This document shows, piece by piece, positions 17,667-28,095 of a stretch of DNA of 64,000 nucleotides. The translations under genes and the position numbers were made by a program. The stretch covers positions 1 through 64,000 of the forward strand of contig CAVSHP010000007.1 in the NCBI GenBank assembly GCA_963727635.1. The letters run 5' to 3'. The stretch is from SZUA-36 sp963727635. GTDB taxonomy: Bacteria > Pseudomonadota > Gammaproteobacteria > Xanthomonadales > SZUA-36. Under the pieces are notes generated by a model that saw only the letters and a list, made by a program, of their open reading frames with translations, searched no databases and was not told the DNA's origin. Position 1 is the stretch's first letter, and each line of letters starts with the position of its first letter.

Positions 17667-19474
17667 GCCACGTCCTTCACAGACAAGTGTTCGCATATCC
17701 CTTCAACCACGCACGAGGTGGGAATGGGCATGCCGCTATAATGCAATACAGGTACCAGTTTACGCGCATCGGTATTGGTTTCGAGTATCAACAGCGAGCG
17801 CAGTTGCGCATCGCGATTTTGTTCGACGACATAAATCGTTTCATGCTGTTCTACAAACTGCGTAACCTCACCGTTGAACGGAAAAGCAAGAACACGCATG
17901 TAGTCGGCATGGATACCCTTGTCGCGCAGGACATCCAGCGCTTCGATCACCGCGCCATCCGAACTGCCGAAGGCAATAATGCCAATGCCGGTTTTTGTTT
18001 CCGACTGTGTCAATACAGGCCTCGGCACAAGTGTCCTGGCGGTCTTCCACTTGACCAGGAGTCGATCGACGAGATCCTTGTATTCAGCAGAACTCTCGGT
18101 ATACATGCCGTGCTTGTTGTGACCCGAACCACGGACAAAATACGCACCCTTGGGATTTTCCCCCGGCAGCGTTCGTGCCGCGATACCATCGCCATCGACA
18201 TCCAGGTAGCGATAGAATTTTTCCAGTTTTTCGACTTCTTCTGTGCTTAAAACCTTGCCCCTGTCAGGACGGTAATTGTCATCCCACTTCAGTTCGGGGA
18301 TCATCCAGTCGTTCATGCCGATATCCAGGTCGGACAAAACGAACACCGGCGTTTGCAGACGCTCTGCCAGGTCAAATGCGCTGACAGCCATCTCAAAACA
18401 TTCATGGGGATTGGCAGGAAACAACATCGGGTGCTGGGTATCTCCATGCGAAGCGTACGCGCACATCATGATGTCACACTGCTGTGTCCGGGTCGGCATA
18501 CCGGTGGACGGGCCGACACGCTGTACGTCGAAAAACACGGAAGGAATCTCCGTGTAATAAGCAAAACCGATGAACTCGCTCATCAGTGAAATTCCGGGAC
18601 CCGAAGTAGGTGTAAATGCCCTGGCGCCCACCCAGTTGGCGCCCAGGACGATGCCTGCCGCCGCCAATTCATCTTCCGCCTGCACGATTACGTAGTTTTT
18701 CTGACCGGTTTCCTCATCGATACGAAACTTCTTGCAATAAGCCTTGAAGGCATCCATCAAACCGGTTGACGGTGTAATCGGGTACCAGGCGCCGACCGTG
18801 GCGCCCGCGTACACACAACCAAGTCCGGCGGCGGAATTGCCGTCGATCATGATGTGCTTGCTGTTATCCCCCATCGTCTTTGCATGGATCGGCAGCGGGC
18901 AACTGAAATGACCCCTTGCGTAGTTATATCCAAGGTTGATGGCCTTTAAATTGCTTTCCACCAGTTTGGGCTTCTTGGCAAAAATTTCTTCGATCAGTGT
19001 TTTTAAAATGTCAGTGTCTATGTCCAGCAATGCGGCCAGGACACCGACATAAGCAATATTTTTCATCAGGATGCGAACCCGCGCATCACTGAAATTTTCA
19101 TTGCACAACTTGGCCAGGGGCACACCCAGGATCGTTATATCGGTACGGTTTAACTGGCGTTCGCGTGGCCAGGTCGAATCATAGACCAGGAATCCGCCGG
19201 GGCTTACATTTTCCATGTCCCGTTGATAGGTCTGGGCATTGAGCGCGACCATGATATCCACTCTCTTGGAGCGGGCGATATATCCCTTGTGGTTGGCGCG
19301 TATACCGTACCAGGTCGGCAGACCCTGAATATTGGATGGAAACAGGTTTTTGCCGGACACCGGTATGCCCATTCGGAACAGGGCTTTCAACAGCAGGCCG
19401 TTGGCGCTTGCCGAACCGGTCCCGTTGACCGTGCCGATCTTCAATACAAAATCATTTACCCGAATTTCAGACAT
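17663..19474 (-). CDS. korA: 2-oxoacid:ferredoxin oxidoreductase, fused gamma-alpha subunit
   Basis: A 603-residue subunit partner of KorB. Residues about 1-190 are the gamma domain (GTVNGTGSASANGLLLKALFR, IMVALNAQTYQRDM, GGFLVYDS). After a linker, the alpha domain begins GNSAAGLGCVYAGATVGAWY and PITPSTGLMDAF, with ALNWVGARAFTPTSGPGISLMSE-like cofactor-contact sequence and GPSTGMPTRTQQCDIM. Its stop overlaps the korB start. Together with the flavoprotein upstream (20-base gap) it forms an operon that can feed or draw reduced ferredoxin. In autotrophs the enzyme can run reductively, but direction cannot be told here. Confidence 0.93.
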   Translation of the reverse strand: MSEIRVNDFVLKIGTVNGTGSASANGLLLKALFRMGIPVSGKNLFPSNIQGLPTWYGIRANHKGYIARSKRVDIMVALNAQTYQRDMENVSPGGFLVYDSTWPRERQLNRTDITILGVPLAKLCNENFSDARVRILMKNIAYVGVLAALLDIDTDILKTLIEEIFAKKPKLVESNLKAINLGYNYARGHFSCPLPIHAKTMGDNSKHIMIDGNSAAGLGCVYAGATVGAWYPITPSTGLMDAFKAYCKKFRIDEETGQKNYVIVQAEDELAAAGIVLGANWVGARAFTPTSGPGISLMSEFIGFAYYTEIPSVFFDVQRVGPSTGMPTRTQQCDIMMCAYASHGDTQHPMLFPANPHECFEMAVSAFDLAERLQTPVFVLSDLDIGMNDWMIPELKWDDNYRPDRGKVLSTEEVEKLEKFYRYLDVDGDGIAARTLPGENPKGAYFVRGSGHNKHGMYTESSAEYKDLVDRLLVKWKTARTLVPRPVLTQSETKTGIGIIAFGSSDGAVIEALDVLRDKGIHADYMRVLAFPFNGEVTQFVEQHETIYVVEQNRDAQLRSLLILETNTDARKLVPVLHYSGMPIPTSCVVEGICEHLSVKDVA

Positions 19475-19494
19475 GGACTCTTTCCACTTTTATT

Positions 19495-21276
19495 CTATGC
19501 GTTGTAGTCAAGCGCGCGTGCAAACTTGAAGAGTGATTTCTGCATGTCCCAGGCCGCCGTCGGGCAACGCTCGGCACACAGGCTGCAGTGGATACACAGG
19601 TTTTCATCCTTGACCATGACCCGCTTGGTCTGTTTCAGGGGTTCGGAAACAAACAGCGGCTGATCGGGATTGATCCTTGGTGCTTTCAACAGCACGAGCA
19701 AGTCGGTCTCTTCAACATTGGGTGTCATGGTCAGACATTGCGTCGGACAGATATCCAGGCAGGCGTCACACTCGATACACAGGGAATCTTCGAACACCGT
19801 CTGGATATCGCAGTTCAGACAGCGCTCAACCTCCTGTTGGGCCTGCTCAGCGGTGAATCCCAGTTCAACTTCGGTGGTCAGGTCCTTGAATCGCTGCGAC
19901 AGTTCCACGTGCTGCATCTTGCGCCGTGCGGCAGGATCAAAATCGTTCGAGTAGCTCCACTCGTGCATACCCATTTTACGGCTGCCAAGATTCATCAATA
20001 CCGGCAGGCGCTCGTGCAGGTCTTCGCCCTGGCAATGTCGGTGAATTGAAATTGCAGCCTGGTGACCGTGTTCGACGGCCCAGATGATGTTTTTTGGTCC
20101 AAACGCCGCATCACCACCAAAATACACACCCGGCAGGGTCGATTCGAAAGTGGTCTTGTCCACCACCGGCACATCCCACTGGTCGAACTCTATACCCAGG
20201 TCGCGTTCGATCCATGGAAATGCGTTGTCCTGGCCGATGGCGAGGATCACGTCATCGCAGGGTATGGTCACCTCGCCGGTGGTCATCTGGTTGACGATCC
20301 GGCCGTATTCAATTTCGTACTGCACCTGGCTGAACACCATACCAACCAGGCGGCCATCTTCAATGACAAATTCCTTGGGTGAATGATTGACAACAATTTC
20401 GACGTTTTCCTCTTCGGCATCCTCCAGTTCCCATTCGGAGGCCTTGAAGAAATCCCGTGGTTTGCGTGCCATGACCTTGACGTTTTCGGCCCCCAGCCTT
20501 AACGAGGTGCGGCAACAATCCATCGCCGTGTTGCCCACACCGATGATCAGAACGCGTTTGCCGATGTGTTCAACGTGCCCGAAAGCAACCGATTCAAGCC
20601 AGGTGATACCGATATGGATATTGGCGTCACCTTCTTCGCGGCCCGGCAGGTCCAGTTCCTTGCCCTTGGGTGCACCGGTACCCACGAATATCGCATCGTA
20701 GCCCTCATCAAGCAGCGCTTTCATGCTCTTGACGGGATGATTCAGACGCAGGTCGACACCCATGTCGACGATGTAGTCAATTTCCTCGTTGAGCACCGTC
20801 GCCGGCAGTCGAAACGAAGGGATATTTGAACGCATCAGGCCACCCGGTTCTCCCAGCGCCTCGAAAATGGTGCATTCGTAACCCACCGGCATCAGGTCGT
20901 TGGCCACGGCAAGTGATGCACAACCGGCACCGATCAGGGCGACTTTCTTGCCATTTTTTTGCTTGGGAATAATGGGCAGGCGATCACTGATATCCGCATC
21001 GCGGTGATCTGCGGCCACTCGTTTGAGACGGCAGATTGCAACCGGTTTTTCGTTGGTGCGGCCACGCCGGCAAGCCGGTTCACAAGGACGGTCACAGACG
21101 CGGCCAAGTATGCCGGGAAAGACATTGCTTTCACGGTTCAGTATATAAGCATCAGTAAATTGTCCCTGGGCAATTTTGCGGATGTATTCGGGCACATCCG
21201 TATGTGCCGGACAAGCCCACTGACAATCCACGACTTTGTGGAAATAATCAGGGTTATTTACATTGGTGGGCTTCAT
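19495..21276 (-). CDS. GltD-like FAD/NAD(P) oxidoreductase with ferredoxin domains
   Basis: A 593-residue flavoprotein. The N-terminus has a cysteine-rich Fe-S segment as in GltD and DPYD (CQWACPAHTDVPEY, RVCDRPCEPACRRG). FAD- and NAD-binding Rossmann motifs follow (VALIGAGCASLAVANDL, VLIIGVGNTAMDCCR) and then GVYFGGDAAFGP. The C-terminus adds a Cys-rich block (ERCLNCDIQTVFEDSLC) and two ferredoxin motifs (CIECDACLDICPTQC, CIHCSLCAERCPTAAW). It is 20 bases upstream of korA on the same strand. I infer that it passes electrons between NAD(P)H and the ferredoxin used by KorAB. It is unlikely to be the normal GltD because gltB lies 18 kb away. Confidence 0.88.
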   Translation of the reverse strand: MKPTNVNNPDYFHKVVDCQWACPAHTDVPEYIRKIAQGQFTDAYILNRESNVFPGILGRVCDRPCEPACRRGRTNEKPVAICRLKRVAADHRDADISDRLPIIPKQKNGKKVALIGAGCASLAVANDLMPVGYECTIFEALGEPGGLMRSNIPSFRLPATVLNEEIDYIVDMGVDLRLNHPVKSMKALLDEGYDAIFVGTGAPKGKELDLPGREEGDANIHIGITWLESVAFGHVEHIGKRVLIIGVGNTAMDCCRTSLRLGAENVKVMARKPRDFFKASEWELEDAEEENVEIVVNHSPKEFVIEDGRLVGMVFSQVQYEIEYGRIVNQMTTGEVTIPCDDVILAIGQDNAFPWIERDLGIEFDQWDVPVVDKTTFESTLPGVYFGGDAAFGPKNIIWAVEHGHQAAISIHRHCQGEDLHERLPVLMNLGSRKMGMHEWSYSNDFDPAARRKMQHVELSQRFKDLTTEVELGFTAEQAQQEVERCLNCDIQTVFEDSLCIECDACLDICPTQCLTMTPNVEETDLLVLLKAPRINPDQPLFVSEPLKQTKRVMVKDENLCIHCSLCAERCPTAAWDMQKSLFKFARALDYNA

Positions 21277-21402
21277 TCCTGACCCCCGGATTTATCCACA
21301 AGCTCTTTCCTATTGGCCGCGCACAGCGCAAGGATAACCGTTTTATCAGGGCAAATCATCATTGAATGTTTCTCATTCGTGATGGAGGTTTGGGCGCCTA
21401 CC

Positions 21403-22635
21403 CTAGAGAATATTATCAAGCGCATCCATCAGGTGGCTTACTTCTTCTTTACTGGTGTAATGGACAAACGATAGACGCACCACACCCTGTTGCGGCGGTA
21501 TGCCGAGCGCCTGCATCAATCGATAGGCGTAACAGTTGCCTTTGGCGATACCAATTTTCTGCTTGGCCAGCAGCGCCGCGATTTCCGCCGGCTCACGGCC
21601 TTCGACCGTAAACGATACCGTGGGTGCGCGATTGCTGGTAACCGCCTTGCCAATCAGTCGCACGGACTGACGCTGGCAGAGGAAGTCCAGCAAGGGTTGC
21701 AGATTTTTACGTTCGCTATGCTGGAACAAAGCCCTCACCCTCGATGTCTTGCGCGCCGGTGTGGCTTCTTCATCGCCGAAGTGGTGGGAATAAACAGCTT
21801 CAAAATAGTCGATCACACCATTGACCGAGGCGATTTGTGCATGATCCGGACCCGCTGGCGTGAAGCGCGCGGTCGGGTGATCGGTATTGAAAAAATGACC
21901 CTGGTTGGGCAGTTGTTCATTGATCGTCTTGCGCATGACCATCACACCGAGATGCGGACCATAAACCTTGTACAGCGAAAACAGGTAGATATCGGCGCCG
22001 AGCGCGTCCACGTCCGGCAGGCCATGCGGCGCATAAGACACGCCATCGACAATGGCCATGGCGCCGACGGCGTGAATCTTATCCGTCCACTCACGTACCG
22101 GGTGCATGCTGCCAACAATATTCGAACAATGTGTGAATGCCACGACCCGGGTTTTCTCGTTGAGCAGATTATCCAGGCCGGCCGGGTCCAGTTCAGCACT
22201 ATCCGGGTCTATCTGCCATTCGCGGATGACAATGCCTTCCGATTCCAGTCTGCGCCATACACCGACGTTCGCTTCGTGATCCTGGTTGGTAACAATGACT
22301 TCATCACCGGCCTTGAGATGCTGGCGCAAGGCCTGTGCGACCACGTAGGTGTTCTGTGACGTGGATGGACCGAAATGGACTTCGTCCGTAGCCACGTTTA
22401 ACCACCGGGCCATACCTGCACGCGCCTGGTCCATTTGCTGACCGGCGTTATGTGAAGGTCCGAAGCCATAGTAAGGCTGCACCTTTGTCTCCAGGTAATA
22501 ACGCTGCAGTGAATCGATCATCTGCCCGCAGGCGTAAGAACCACCGGCGTTTTCAAAATGTGTAAAACCCTGCAGTGAGGGTTCGCTGAAGGCTGGAAAC
22601 TGGCTGCGGACAAAGCTGATATCGAGATCAATCAT
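21403..22635 (-). CDS. Class V aminotransferase, cysteine desulfurase-like
   Basis: A 410-residue PLP enzyme of the desulfurase-like group related to SufS/CsdA (VC1184-like branch). Visible features are GPSTSQNTYVVAQAL, the VTNQDHEANVGVW His region, the cofactor Asp in AMAIVDGVSYAPHG and the Schiff-base Lys in LFSLYKVYGPHLGVM. I do not see a clear mobile-loop Cys where desulfurases have one, so activity on cysteine is uncertain. It lies 73 bases downstream of sat on the same strand, so a sulfur-related role is reasonable but not shown. The frame is intact. Confidence 0.8.
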   Translation of the reverse strand: MIDLDISFVRSQFPAFSEPSLQGFTHFENAGGSYACGQMIDSLQRYYLETKVQPYYGFGPSHNAGQQMDQARAGMARWLNVATDEVHFGPSTSQNTYVVAQALRQHLKAGDEVIVTNQDHEANVGVWRRLESEGIVIREWQIDPDSAELDPAGLDNLLNEKTRVVAFTHCSNIVGSMHPVREWTDKIHAVGAMAIVDGVSYAPHGLPDVDALGADIYLFSLYKVYGPHLGVMVMRKTINEQLPNQGHFFNTDHPTARFTPAGPDHAQIASVNGVIDYFEAVYSHHFGDEEATPARKTSRVRALFQHSERKNLQPLLDFLCQRQSVRLIGKAVTSNRAPTVSFTVEGREPAEIAALLAKQKIGIAKGNCYAYRLMQALGIPPQQGVVRLSFVHYTSKEEVSHLMDALDNIL

Positions 22636-22708
22636 GTGGTTCTCATATATAGACTATGGATAACATCGCACACTAACAAAAAGCGGCGGCGCCTGCTGCA
22701 AAAAAGTA

Positions 22709-23887
22709 TCACGCATCATTCAGTCCCGCGTAGTACTCCCTGAGAATCTCGATTACTTCGGGACGCCCGAATTCCGGTGGTACCGGCGCGCCTTCGGCCA
22801 GCATGGCGCGCAGCCGGGTGCCGGAAATGTGGATCCGGTCCTTATCGTCATGCGGGCATGTTTTACCGGTCGCCATGCCGAAACACGTTTTGCAATAAAA
22901 CGTAATATCCATTTTAAGTGGCCGTGTTTCAAGCGCCCCCTTCCACAGGGTATTGAAAATATGGTGGGCGTCAAAGGGTCCGTAGTAGTCGCCCACACCG
23001 GCGTGGTCACGTCCGACTATCAGGTGGGAACAGCCATAATTCTGCCGGATCAGGGCATGCAATAGTGCTTCGCGCGGTCCCGCATAGCGCATCTCGATCG
23101 GATAACCCGCCTGTATCACCGTACCGGGGACAAAATAATGATCGATCATTGCCTGGATGGCCCGGGTGCGTACGTCTGCCGGAATATCTCCCGGCTTAAG
23201 CTTGCCGAGTACCTGGTGGATGAACACGCCATCGGTAACTTCAATGGCAATTTTCACCAGGTGCTCATGGGCCCGTTGCATCGGGTTGCGTGTCTGGAAC
23301 GCCGCCACCGAAGACCAGCCGTTTTCGAGGAACATGGCACGCGCCTGAGCCGGGCGGATGTACAGCTCGGGATATTTTTCCGGGTACTCACCTTCAGATA
23401 TACAGGTCACACGTCCGCCCAGGTTGATCTCGCCCTGCTCCAGCACCTTTTTCACCCCCGGGTGGGCGGCGTCCCTGGTCCGGTAGACCTGTTCACACTC
23501 CATCATCTTGTCCGGAACATACTTTTCGGTGACCTCCAACAAGGCGAGGATCTCACCGCTTTGTCCATCGACGAGCGCCACTTCCTCCTCCACGTGTATC
23601 GTCTCCGCAAGCGCCTTGTCGCAGGAAAGCGTGATGGGTATCGGCCAGAACACGCCATTTTTAAGCTTCATATCCAGGCAAACCCGGCGCCAGTTGCCTT
23701 TGCCCATGAAGCCGTCGAGCGGCGTATAGGCGCCCATGGCCATCATTAACACATCCGAAACCTCGCGGCTCGTCATCGGCACCCTGGTCAAACTGCGGGC
23801 GCGTGTTAGCAGTTCTGCCCTTTGGGACCTGGGAGCGAGCAGGGCTTTCAGGCCACCACCACCATGCGGCGAGACCAGTTTTGACAT
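22709..23887 (-). CDS. sat: Sulfate adenylyltransferase (ATP sulfurylase), dissimilatory type
   Basis: A 392-residue homo-oligomeric ATP sulfurylase. In sulfur oxidisers it runs from APS and pyrophosphate to ATP and sulfate. The active-site motifs are FQTRNPMQRAHEHL (QTRNPxHRxHE type), HLIVGRDHAGVGDYYGPF and ISGTRLRAML. A Cys-rich segment (FYCKTCFGMATGKTCPHD) matches the metal-binding loop of prokaryotic dissimilatory Sat. There is no kinase domain. AGGAG lies just before the ATG at 23887. It works with the aprMBA genes 6 kb away, which supply APS. The frame is intact. Confidence 0.95.
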   Translation of the reverse strand: MSKLVSPHGGGGLKALLAPRSQRAELLTRARSLTRVPMTSREVSDVLMMAMGAYTPLDGFMGKGNWRRVCLDMKLKNGVFWPIPITLSCDKALAETIHVEEEVALVDGQSGEILALLEVTEKYVPDKMMECEQVYRTRDAAHPGVKKVLEQGEINLGGRVTCISEGEYPEKYPELYIRPAQARAMFLENGWSSVAAFQTRNPMQRAHEHLVKIAIEVTDGVFIHQVLGKLKPGDIPADVRTRAIQAMIDHYFVPGTVIQAGYPIEMRYAGPREALLHALIRQNYGCSHLIVGRDHAGVGDYYGPFDAHHIFNTLWKGALETRPLKMDITFYCKTCFGMATGKTCPHDDKDRIHISGTRLRAMLAEGAPVPPEFGRPEVIEILREYYAGLNDA

Positions 23888-23976
23888 GATTCTTCTCCTA
23901 ATTGGAGTGACAGGTCTGGTTATATTAACAATATTTAATTAAATCGTGCGCTGCTCAGAAACCAGGGTCTGTGGGA

Positions 23977-26900
23977 TCAGGCCCTGTTTCGCACCATCAC
24001 GTAATAGGCCGTTGGCGTCGCCACCAGTGACAGGACCACCGAAATACACAATGCGCCTATAACAGAGATTGCCAGCGGTTTGAGCATGTCTGCGCCACTG
24101 CCAATGCCATAGGCCAGCGGCAACATACCAAACGCCGCAGCCAGCGAGGTCATCAATACAGGCCGCAACCTGCGGTGGCCGGAACGGACAAGCGCCTCGG
24201 CCAGATCCACCCCCTCGTCACGCAAGTGTTCCACGAAGTCGAGCATCAGGATGCCGTTCTTGGCCACGATGCCGACACCGATGATCGCGCCGAGAAACGA
24301 GACAACGTTCAGCGAAGTCCCGGTGATCCACAGCGCCAGCACCGTACCGAACAAGCGCCAGCACCGCGCCGAAGACAATTGCGATGGGCTGGTAGAACGA
24401 TCGGAACTCGATCAACAGAACGGTAAAAACCAGGAAGATCGCCATCGCCATGACCAGCACCAGGTTGCGGAAGGATTCCTGCTGTTGCTGGTAAAGCCCG
24501 CCGAATTCAATCGTACCCGGCGGAATGGTTTTATCCTGGCCAAGCTTTGCTTCGATCTCTTTCATCGCGCTGCCGAGGTCACGATTTTCGAGACGTGCGG
24601 TGATGGCCACTGACTGGCGCAGATCTTCACGCCGCAACTCCAACTGGCCGGGTTCTTCAACCACATCCGCGACCTGCGAGAGTTTTACCAGGGTGCCATC
24701 CGCTGCGCGTAATGGCAATTCGCGCAGCTTGGCCACCCGGTCAACGCCCGACCGGTCCGCAAGTACACGGATATTCACGATGCGGTCACCCTCAAGCACC
24801 GATGAAGTGGTCTGTCCGAGCATCGCGGTATTCACGGCCGCCGCCACGTCATCCGCACTCAGGCCAAAACGCCCTGCATCGACGTACCTGACGCGAAAGC
24901 TGAGTGTCGGTCCTGCGGTGACGAGTCCGTCAAAGGTGTCCACGACGCCACGAACCGCGTCCAGTTCCGCCTGGATTTCCGGTGCCTTCTTTTTCAGAAA
25001 ATCGATGTCGGTGGAGAATAGCTTGACTTCGATCGGCTGGGGCGACCAGGTCAGGTCGCCGATCAGGTCGCTGAGGATGCCGGGGAACTCCCATTCAATA
25101 CCCGGCAGGGTGACATTGAACTTCGCTGCGCAATTCGGCAATAACTTCTTGCGTTTTGTGCTTGCGGTCGTGCTTGAGCTTGACCAGGAAATCGCCGGTA
25201 TTCGGCTCGGCAATGGAAAGAGCCAGACGCGCGCCGGTGCGCCGGGAAAAACTTTCCACATCTTCGTTGCTGTTCAAGATCTGCTCGGCGAACAACAACT
25301 GGCGATGCGTTTCGGTCAGGCTGGTGCCCGGAGGTGCAACATAGTCGATGACGAAACCGCCTTCATCCATCGCCGGGAGGAATTCGCTTTCGAGTTTTTG
25401 ATAGATACCAATACCGAGCACCAGCACCACGCGCAAGCGGCAAGCATCAGCCAGCTGTGCTTCAATGCGCCATTCATGGCGGTTGCGTAAATCCGGAAAA
25501 CGCGGGCCAGGAGGAATCCACCTTCCTCGTTTCCAGGTGCGTGGCCATGTTCCAGCCTGCGCGCGGTCACGGATGAACCAGCCGGCAAGTGACGGCGTTA
25601 GGGTGACCGCGAGCACCAGCGAGGTCAGCAGGGCAACGACCATCGTCAGCGCCAGGGCACGGAAAAATACGCCGGTAATGCCTTCCAGGAAGGCCAGGGG
25701 AATGAACACAACCACCGGGGTCAGTGTGGATCCGACCAGCGGCGCGAAGATTTCACCGATCGCGGCCTGGATGGCCTCCATGCGGTCAAGACCATGTGCG
25801 ATCTTGGCGTAGATGGCTTCGACCACGACGATGGCGTCATCGATCACCAGCCCGATGGCGGCCGCGATTCCGCCCAGGGTCATGAGGTTGAAACTCAAGC
25901 CCGGCCACCCGCATCGCCACCAGCGTGATCAGCACCGTCACCGGAATGACGACGATGGCGGTCAGCGTCGTACCCCAGTTTTTCAGGAAAAGATAAATGA
26001 TGACCACCGAAAGAATAAGGCCGAAGAGAATCGCGTCCCACACACCGCTGACCGCTGAGCGCACGAACAGCGGATTGATCGTAGTAATAGGCCATGTGCA
26101 TGTCCGGCGGCAAATCCTTTTTCAATTCACGCAGTACCTGCTGGAGTTCACTGGCAATATCGAGCGTGCTGCCATCCGGCTGGCTGCGTACGTTGAGCAA
26201 TACGGCGGGGCGGCCCTCGGCGCTGACCACGTTGAAGACCGGTTCCGGACCGCGCTCAACACGGGCGAAATCGCGCACACGAACCGGATGACCATTCACC
26301 ACTGTCAGCGTCAGGTCGGCGATTTCCGCCGCCGAATGCACCCGTCCGTCCACCACCGCGAGGTACAGTGTGTGGTTCTCCTCGTGCATGCCGGTGGGTT
26401 TGAGAACATTGTTGCTCGGACAAAAAATCGGTGACCTGGGACAGGCTCAGACCAACCGCCTGCAAGCGCAGCGGGTCGGCGATTACATGATATTCAGGCG
26501 TCCGGCCACCCACCAGATCAACACGCGCCACACCCGGAATGCGCAGGAAGCGCGGTTTCAGTTCGTAACGTGCCGTTTCCCATAGCTCGGTGCTATTGCG
26601 CTCCGGGCTGGTCAGGCTCACGCCGATGATCGGAAACGCTGAAAAGGTCAGACGCCAGACGGTGGTGCTGGCGGTGGCGGGAAGCATTGAGCGGATTTCT
26701 GAAATACGGCTGTTCACGTACAACTCGGACTGGATCATGTCCACCTGCCAGGTGAAAAAAACACTGATTTCCGCCGAGCCACGACCGGTCACGGAGCGCA
26801 CCGTGACCGAACCCGGGATGTCTTTCATCGCCTCCTCTATGGGCCGCGTAATGGTGGCCATCATCTCGTCGGCGGGCATCACGCCGTTGTCCACGAGGAT

Positions 26901-27059
26901 GACAACACGCGGAAAGTTGGTTTGCGGAAAGACCGACGAGGACATCTTCATCGCGGCCATTGCACCTGCCACGCAGAGTGCGACACTGATGAATGCCACG
27001 GCCAGGCGGTGGCGGATGGCAAACTGTCCGAGCGCAGAAGTCTTGAGCGGATTGGCCAC
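23977..27059 (-). CDS. RND efflux transporter permease (several frameshifts)
   Basis: Inner-membrane proton-driven pump of the AcrB/CusA superfamily, about 1000 residues after repair. Segments in order are FAIRHRLAVAFISVALCVAG (TM1), MPADEMMATITRPIEEAM, GRGSAEISVFFTW, IRSMLPATASTTVW, TM2-6 with GGIAAAIGLVIDDAIVVVEA and VGSTLTPVVVFIPLAFLEG, and the C-terminal GVGIVAKNGILMLDF with RLRPVLMTSLAAAFGMLPLA. Frame changes fall near 26430, 26085, 25900, 25550, 25110 and 24340. The GTG at 27059 is a possible start, but the frame is open without a stop into the adaptor gene upstream (see findings). Substrate cannot be assigned between drugs and metals. Confidence 0.85.
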
Positions 27060-28095
27060 GTGTCTGGAGGGAGCACTGATGCGTGCTGTCACGCGGACTT
27101 TTGTTTGTTTCGGTAAGGCATAGGCGCCCACCGTCACCACGGTCATGCCTTCCTCCAGGCCATCTGCTTTCACCTCCATCCATTGACCATCAACCAGGCC
27201 CACTTCGACCTGTTTCTGCGTGGCCACGCCGTTTTCCACGATCGCAATGACGGTCACGCCTTCGGCATCTTTGACCACCGCTTCAACGGGTACCGCCAGG
27301 CAATCACTGTGGGTTTCGCTCACGATTTGCAGGTTCAGGAATTCCCCGGCGCGCAAGCCGGAATCGGTGGCAAGCGTGGCCCGGACCAACGCCGTGCCAT
27401 TTTTTGCGTCGACCTGGGGACTGACGAAGCTCACGGTTGCATGGATCGGAGTGGCAGATTCATTGACACGGACTTCTGCACTCTCACCGACCCGGATCGG
27501 CCCCAATTCGGCACTGGGAACATTGACGCTGACCACGAGGCGAGCCGGGGTCGAGCACCTCGGCCAGAACCGTTGCCGAATCCACTGCCTCACCCGGGCG
27601 CACATTTACATGCGTCACGATGCCCGACAAAGGCGACTCGATACGCAGGAGTGAACGCTGTGCGGTGGCCTCGGCGAGTTTTTGCTCGGCCTCCTGCAGA
27701 TTCTTTTCCGAAGTGCCTTCCACCTTTATCAACCGCTTTTGGCGCTCCAGGACCTGCTGCGCAGCAGCCACCGCGATATCCGCTGTCCGGCTGTCGAGTT
27801 GAAAAAGAACCTGACCTTTATCGACCTGCTGGCCAACGGCGCAATTTACCTGGCTGACGATACCGGGCGTAAATGCGCCAATGTGGCACTCGCGTCCGGT
27901 TCCGCTTCGACGGACGCCATAGGCCGTAACATAACCGTGTAATGTGGTCCGGACAACTTTCGCAGTCTCCACCGGTACCTCGGTGACGATCGTGGAGGGT
28001 TCCTCAACAAGCTGCGCAGGCTTAAACCAGACAAGCCAGGTCAGGACGAGGATCACTACGTATAAATACGACGTCGTGATGACGGACTTGTTCAT
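27060..28095 (-). CDS. RND periplasmic adaptor (membrane fusion protein), frameshifted
   Basis: The adaptor links the RND pump to the outer-membrane channel. From ATG 28095 there is an N-terminal membrane anchor (SYLYVVILVLTWLVWF), then a lipoyl half (GIVSQVNCAVGQQVDKGQVL), an alpha hairpin (about 95-150), the second lipoyl half (IESPLSGIVTHVNVRPGEAV) and beta-barrel and proximal domains (LAVPVEAVVKD, GMTVVTVGAYALPKQTKVRV). Shifts are seen near 27545-27556 and around 27890-27930. Its start overlaps the stop of the outer-membrane factor gene in an ATGA junction. The end given is nominal because no stop codon separates it from the pump. Confidence 0.85.

Noticed and set aside
21292..21300. Perfect DnaA box TTATCCACA upstream of the GltD-like gene
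   Set aside because: A single 9-mer is expected about once in two windows of this size by chance, and no other boxes are nearby.
21490..22359. Plus-strand ORF of 289 residues
   Set aside because: Shadow of the class V aminotransferase gene; composition is unlike a folded protein and no motif is seen.
24525..25490. Plus-strand ORF of 321 residues
   Set aside because: Antisense to the RND pump; Ser/Arg-rich shadow sequence with no motif.
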